Assembly (NCBI RefSeq): GCF_900113685.1
Contig: NZ_FOQG01000025.1
Coordinates: 1-43,934, forward strand
From: Nocardioides psychrotolerans
GTDB taxonomy: Bacteria; Actinomycetota; Actinomycetes; Propionibacteriales; Nocardioidaceae
Direction: 5' to 3'
Length of the DNA stretch: 43,934 nucleotides
The position numbers and the translations under genes are program-made. Positions 41,135 through 43,934 of this stretch are shown piece by piece. Position 1 is the stretch's first letter; every line of letters begins with the position of its first letter. The notes under the pieces were generated by a model. It was given only the letters and a program-made list of their open reading frames with translations. It had not been told where the DNA came from and searched no databases.

Positions 41135-41502
41135 AGGTCCAAGCCCTCTCGTGATGCGTTAGCTGTCGTTTGCTCCGGTCGGGCGATGGACGTGCGCGTG
41201 ATTCGCCGGCCGACGCGTGTCGTTGCCTTGCCAGGAGTGCGTCGTGTCCGACGTGACAGCTCGGCCTGCAGGTCAATGCCACGCCGTGCCCACGGGGCTC
41301 CGATCGCCGTGGGGAGATCGCTCGGGCGCACCCACGCGATGCTCGGCCTGGTTCGGCCCGGTTCGGATGTCGAGGCGGACTTCGGTCGCGAGGGGTCGCC
41401 ATGGACGGCGAGGGCAGAGCGCTCGGCTGGCTGCTCGGTCTGCACCGTGGCCTCGCCGAGGCTCCGATCAGTTCGGCGGTCGTAGGGGTCGGGAGTGTTC
41501 AC
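41131..41502 (-). CDS. ICE-borne small basic protein, 123 aa
   Basis: A 123-aa Arg-rich protein. The conserved-looking core WVRPSDLPTAIGAPWARRGIDLQAELSRRTRR is followed by a basic tail. It starts on a GTG inside the primase stop (GTGA) and its own stop overlaps the next gene (ATGA). Disordered, basic ends suggest nucleic-acid binding, but no fold is recognised. Confidence 0.7.
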   Translation of the reverse strand: MNTPDPYDRRTDRSLGEATVQTEQPAERSALAVHGDPSRPKSASTSEPGRTRPSIAWVRPSDLPTAIGAPWARRGIDLQAELSRRTRRTPGKATTRVGRRITRTSIARPEQTTANASREGLDL

Positions 41503-42404
41503 AGTCCCACCGCCTCAACCGCCCGTGTAGGGCGAGCGGCATGCGCCGGACCGAGACGTGTGGCGAAGCGGTACGCCGACCGGATCGTCGCGAGCGCCTC
41601 CCGTTCGGTCAGCCCTGCCGAGGAGGCTGCGTCACCGAGCAAGGTCGACGCCGCATCGAATCCATGGCCGTTTTCGGCCATCCGGCATGCCGCCCAGAAC
41701 AACCCGTGGTTGCGCGCTCCTTCGGGCCGCGATGCCACCCAAGCGGCGAGCCGGGCGGGTCGGGCTCCAACGGCTGACATGTTCACGGGGGAACGGATCG
41801 GCCGGGGCGGATCGAGGAACGCCCGCAGCCCTGCCGCGTTGACCGGGCGGGGCTGGTGTTGTGCGACGGCGATCAGCTCGTACTCACGCAGCGCGCCATC
41901 GGGCTGGGCGACTCGTGACGGCGGCAGGACGATGTAGCCGCCGTCGCCTCGGAAGTCCACGTGCTTGCCCGGAACCTGCCAGGACCGCTGCTCGCTCGCC
42001 GAGGTTCGGAGGAAGTAGGCATGGAGACCAGTCGATGGCGTGCGCACCAGCCAGGACCACCCCTCGACCAACCCCGCAGACCTGGCCCGCTCGAAGGCCG
42101 AGTAGCCGTTGCCGCCGAGGTGGACGTCGACGTCGACCACGTCAAGCCCCGACGCAGCTCCGGTGGGCAGCGCGAGGTTGGCATCTGGCCAGCGCCGCCA
42201 CCAGGCGGTGACCTGCGCGGGGTCGGCGCTCGCGTCGTGGAAGCCGCGGCTCGTGAGCGGCTGCTTGCCTCCTGGGACGCAGGGGAAGACCGGGACGCCG
42301 GCCTGCGCGAGGGCGGTTGCCGCGGTGGGTAGGTCCGGCGCTGCAAATGCCTGGAGCGCCGCGGTGGTCAGCAACCGATGCGTGATTGGTGTCGAGCTGC
42401 TCAT
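41499..42404 (-). CDS. Bifunctional DNA primase/polymerase (AEP/Prim-pol)
   Basis: A 301-aa protein with the archaeo-eukaryotic primase fold. VFPCVPGGKQPLTSRGFHDASAD is the usual N-terminal block; the metal-binding motif is DVVDVDVH, followed by WLVRTPSTGLHAYFLRT and FRGDGGYIVLPPS. It lacks a helicase domain, so it relies on host or separate factors. It may prime complementary strand synthesis after transfer or support ICE replication. Palindromes lie just upstream of its ATG at 42404. Confidence 0.88.
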   Translation of the reverse strand: MSSSTPITHRLLTTAALQAFAAPDLPTAATALAQAGVPVFPCVPGGKQPLTSRGFHDASADPAQVTAWWRRWPDANLALPTGAASGLDVVDVDVHLGGNGYSAFERARSAGLVEGWSWLVRTPSTGLHAYFLRTSASEQRSWQVPGKHVDFRGDGGYIVLPPSRVAQPDGALREYELIAVAQHQPRPVNAAGLRAFLDPPRPIRSPVNMSAVGARPARLAAWVASRPEGARNHGLFWAACRMAENGHGFDAASTLLGDAASSAGLTEREALATIRSAYRFATRLGPAHAARPTRAVEAVGL

Positions 42405-42421
42405 GCACCCGACTGTGGATC

Positions 42422-42433
42422 GGTAACGTTACC
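42422..42433. promoter_or_regulatory. 12-bp palindrome upstream of the primase gene
   Basis: GGTAACGTTACC is perfect and lies 17 bases before ATG 42404. It is a probable operator at the head of the ICE operon that runs leftward from the primase. Confidence 0.55.
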
Positions 42434-42453
42434 CATTTCGGCGCCAGTGGGAT

Positions 42454-42504
42454 GTTCCACTAGGGGGAACGTTGACGTTTTCGCAGGTCAGACCACGTTC
42501 CCCC
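42454..42504. repeat. Nested inverted repeats upstream of the primase gene
   Basis: A 10-bp perfect inverted repeat (GGGGGAACGT at 42463-42472 and its complement at 42495-42504) overlaps a smaller GTTCC/GGAAC repeat (42454-42470). With the palindrome at 42422 these fill the gap before the ICE operon, consistent with multi-site repressor binding or an origin. Confidence 0.5.
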
Positions 42505-42730
42505 GAAAGTTCTCGGAGGGGCTTGCGCTGCTGTTCTCAGACCGGACGAACCCTCGGGATGTGTCCGTTTGGGGATCCCCGTGTGGGACGGCCCGGGCAA
42601 CCGCGTCAATGGCGGTGGAATGGGCTAGGTCGGACTGACACCAGTTCGTGCGGCGGACCCTGGTGCGGTCGCAGCACAGGTGTACGTCGACGGTGTGCCG
42701 CGCAATTCGTCGCCTGTGCAGGGGAGGACT
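42505..42730. other. Remaining gap between BRCT gene and primase promoter
   Basis: Apart from the repeats at 42422-42504, I see no gene or clear signal between the primase start and the end of the BRCT/zinc-finger gene. Confidence 0.4.
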
Positions 42731-43762
42731 CTAGAGGCGCGGCTGACAACTGCACCCGAAGGAAATGTCTCCGAGGCGCTCGGCGCTGATCCTCCCGCAG
42801 CGAGAGCACTCGACCCGGTGAGGGTCGTAAGCCATGGACGGGTTGGTGAGCGGCCCGAGGTAGATATGGCCGTACTTCTCGGCGGTGGCTTCTGCCCGCT
42901 CGTAGGTAACAGGCTCGTTGTCGCCATACGGTCCGATGGCCGCTCGCTGCTCAGCCCCCCATCCGCGCCAAAAGCAGGCCCGGCAGGTCTCGACGTTCGC
43001 GGCGTTGTTGTCCTGCACGTAGACGAATCGGTAGTGCGCGACGTTGCCGCACCGTCGGCATCGGGTGAGCAGCCAGTCCTTCGGATGGGTAAAGGACTCC
43101 AGCGGCTCCAAGCCCCCTCTGGCCAGGATCACGTCGATGTGGGCGTAGCAGTAGGTCGGGTTCTTATACGTCTTGAAGGCGGCACCGTTGGTGCAGGTAT
43201 TGATTGAACAGACTTGGTCAGTGGAAATGGGTTCTCGACGCAGAGGCTTCGGCGGCTTGGGGGGCTTCGGCGGTGTCGGTGTTGGCCGTTCCGCAAGCGG
43301 GACCGACCGGAGCCGATCTCGCTTCGGTGGTGTACCCGTCCCCGGGCCGGGCACGGGGAACAGGTCGGTAACGTTCGCGAAGTCAGTGATCGGCTTGCCT
43401 TGGATGCATCGCGCGAAGTCGTCCTCAGTCATGACCTCGATGGGTTGGCCTCCGTCCTGTAGGTCAAACGCCTTGCGCGCTTTGCCAGTGACGTTTGAGC
43501 CAGGCCGTAGAACGCCGGGATTGATGTCGCCCACCACCAGCACGTGGGTCCGCTTCGTGGTGTTCTGTTCGGGCGTGGCACCGACACGAGCGCACTCCTG
43601 TCGTGCAACATCACGGGTCATGGACATCAACGTGCCGGTGAACACGACGACCCGACCGTAGAGGTAGCCGCTCGGGTCCGCGTCCGTGTTGACCTCGATG
43701 GGTGTGAAGTTCCTCCCGCCACTGCCGAGGGCGACGCTGCCGGTGTAGGTGCCGCTGCTCAT
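42731..43762 (-). CDS. BRCT-domain protein with three zinc fingers
   Basis: A 343-aa protein with an unusual layout. A BRCT domain at residues about 33-120 (LYGRVVVFTGTLMSMTRDVARQECARVGA, then THVLVVGD) resembles those of NAD-dependent ligase and exonuclease-associated proteins. A Pro/Lys/Thr linker (about 160-178) follows. Three Cys/His clusters come next: C185-C190-C205-H208, C235-C238-C260-C263 and C319-C322-C337-C339. There is no catalytic motif. It likely binds damaged or modified DNA or RNA-like substrates. It sits between the IS3 element and the primase gene, possibly cargo rather than core. Confidence 0.75.
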   Translation of the reverse strand: MSSGTYTGSVALGSGGRNFTPIEVNTDADPSGYLYGRVVVFTGTLMSMTRDVARQECARVGATPEQNTTKRTHVLVVGDINPGVLRPGSNVTGKARKAFDLQDGGQPIEVMTEDDFARCIQGKPITDFANVTDLFPVPGPGTGTPPKRDRLRSVPLAERPTPTPPKPPKPPKPLRREPISTDQVCSINTCTNGAAFKTYKNPTYCYAHIDVILARGGLEPLESFTHPKDWLLTRCRRCGNVAHYRFVYVQDNNAANVETCRACFWRGWGAEQRAAIGPYGDNEPVTYERAEATAEKYGHIYLGPLTNPSMAYDPHRVECSRCGRISAERLGDISFGCSCQPRL

Positions 43763-43840
43763 GTGCCCGATGCCCAGACGATGGGCGGCTACTAAGTCCG
43801 CGAGCTCGTTGACTCCGGCCTCGTCTGCTAGGCCATTAAC

Positions 43841-43934
43841 GGGACTGCCCAGGCTCTGGTTGACACTCGGGGTGGGTGGTTCTCAGGCAGCGTCTGCTGC
43901 TGAGTAGATGGTCTCAAACTCGATCGGGGTCAGT
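43841..43934 (-). mobile_element. IS3-family insertion sequence, 3' end only
   Basis: The minus strand from the window edge codes LTPIEFETIYSAADAA before a stop at 43883, the typical C-terminus of an IS3-family OrfB (DDE) transposase. Beyond the stop lies a terminal sequence (GGGACTGCCCAGGCTCTGGTTGACACTC from the plus side, split here) that resembles the ends of actinobacterial IS3 elements. Most of the element is outside the window, so the exact edge, near 43841, is approximate. Confidence 0.75.
43883..43933 (-). CDS. IS3-family transposase OrfB, C-terminal fragment
   Basis: Only the last 16 residues and the stop codon are in the window. The residues TPIEFET are diagnostic of the IS3 OrfB tail; the catalytic DDE residues lie outside. 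Whether the gene is intact cannot be judged. Confidence 0.75.
   Translation of the reverse strand: MTPIEFETIYSAADAA

Noticed and set aside
1..43934. CRISPR arrays and rRNA
   Set aside because: None seen. The GGVA and PQAA-coding repeats are tandem coding repeats without spacers.

Overview
The window is high-GC DNA from an actinobacterium. The evidence is strong GC bias at third codon positions, many genes whose start codon lies 6-7 bases after a TANNNT -10 box (leaderless transcripts), an SsgA-family cell-division regulator, an actinobacterial APS reductase/sulfite reductase operon, an Arr rifamycin ADP-ribosyltransferase, and a conjugation system built around a SCO6880-type protein. A Nocardioides-like or related organism is my inference; no rRNA is present to settle it.

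Bases 1-20,800 are ordinary chromosome. A minus-strand assimilatory sulfur operon (sulfite reductase, small zinc-ribbon protein, cysH-type APS reductase, sirohydrochlorin chelatase-like protein) is preceded by a short leader ORF that looks like a cysteine-sensing attenuator peptide. Then come glyA, an APH-fold kinase, a CitA/DcuS-type two-component system divergent from a dctA C4-dicarboxylate carrier, an AidB-like acyl-CoA dehydrogenase divergent from a YihY/BrkB membrane protein across an 18-bp shared promoter, and a TrkA-N potassium channel. A gene-free stretch of strong hairpins (14.9-15.3 kb) may encode a small RNA. It is followed by a PH-like conserved protein, a decayed LuxR regulator, a secreted protein, a VOC protein, a cold-shock gene, arr, a Gly-Cys-Val tRNA cluster, an aminodeoxychorismate-lyase-like enzyme and an ssgA-family gene.

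From tRNA-Val(CAC) at 20,803-20,874 to the right edge, the DNA is most of an integrative and conjugative element (ICE) inserted at that tRNA. Nearly all its genes read leftward with 1-8 base overlaps. In transcription order from the right: a BRCT/zinc-finger protein, a primase-polymerase, two conserved unknowns, ParB, a VirB8-like single-pass protein, a peptidoglycan hydrolase, two DUF6112-like membrane proteins, a VirB6/TrbL-like channel protein, a SCO6880-type protein, a small conserved protein, VirB4, an ArdC-like antirestriction protein, an unknown, the VirD4/TraG coupling protein, SSB, a DUF4913 protein, two unknowns and an excisionase-like protein. Together they form the DNA-processing, membrane-channel and wall-opening parts of a type IV secretion system. 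I see no integrase and no relaxase in the window, and the right end of the element is outside it. An IS3-family element begins at 43,841.

Two cargo pockets interrupt the conjugation operon on the opposite strand, with lower GC. One is a coupled AAA ATPase + PIN-domain nuclease operon (25,005-26,782), the best candidate for a poorly described defence system. The other is a lipoprotein gene (32,633-33,190). Regulatory structures that stand out are a hairpin that hides the ssb ribosome-binding site, the leader peptide of the sulfur operon, a pair of inverted repeats between dctS and dctA, and palindromes upstream of the primase gene.
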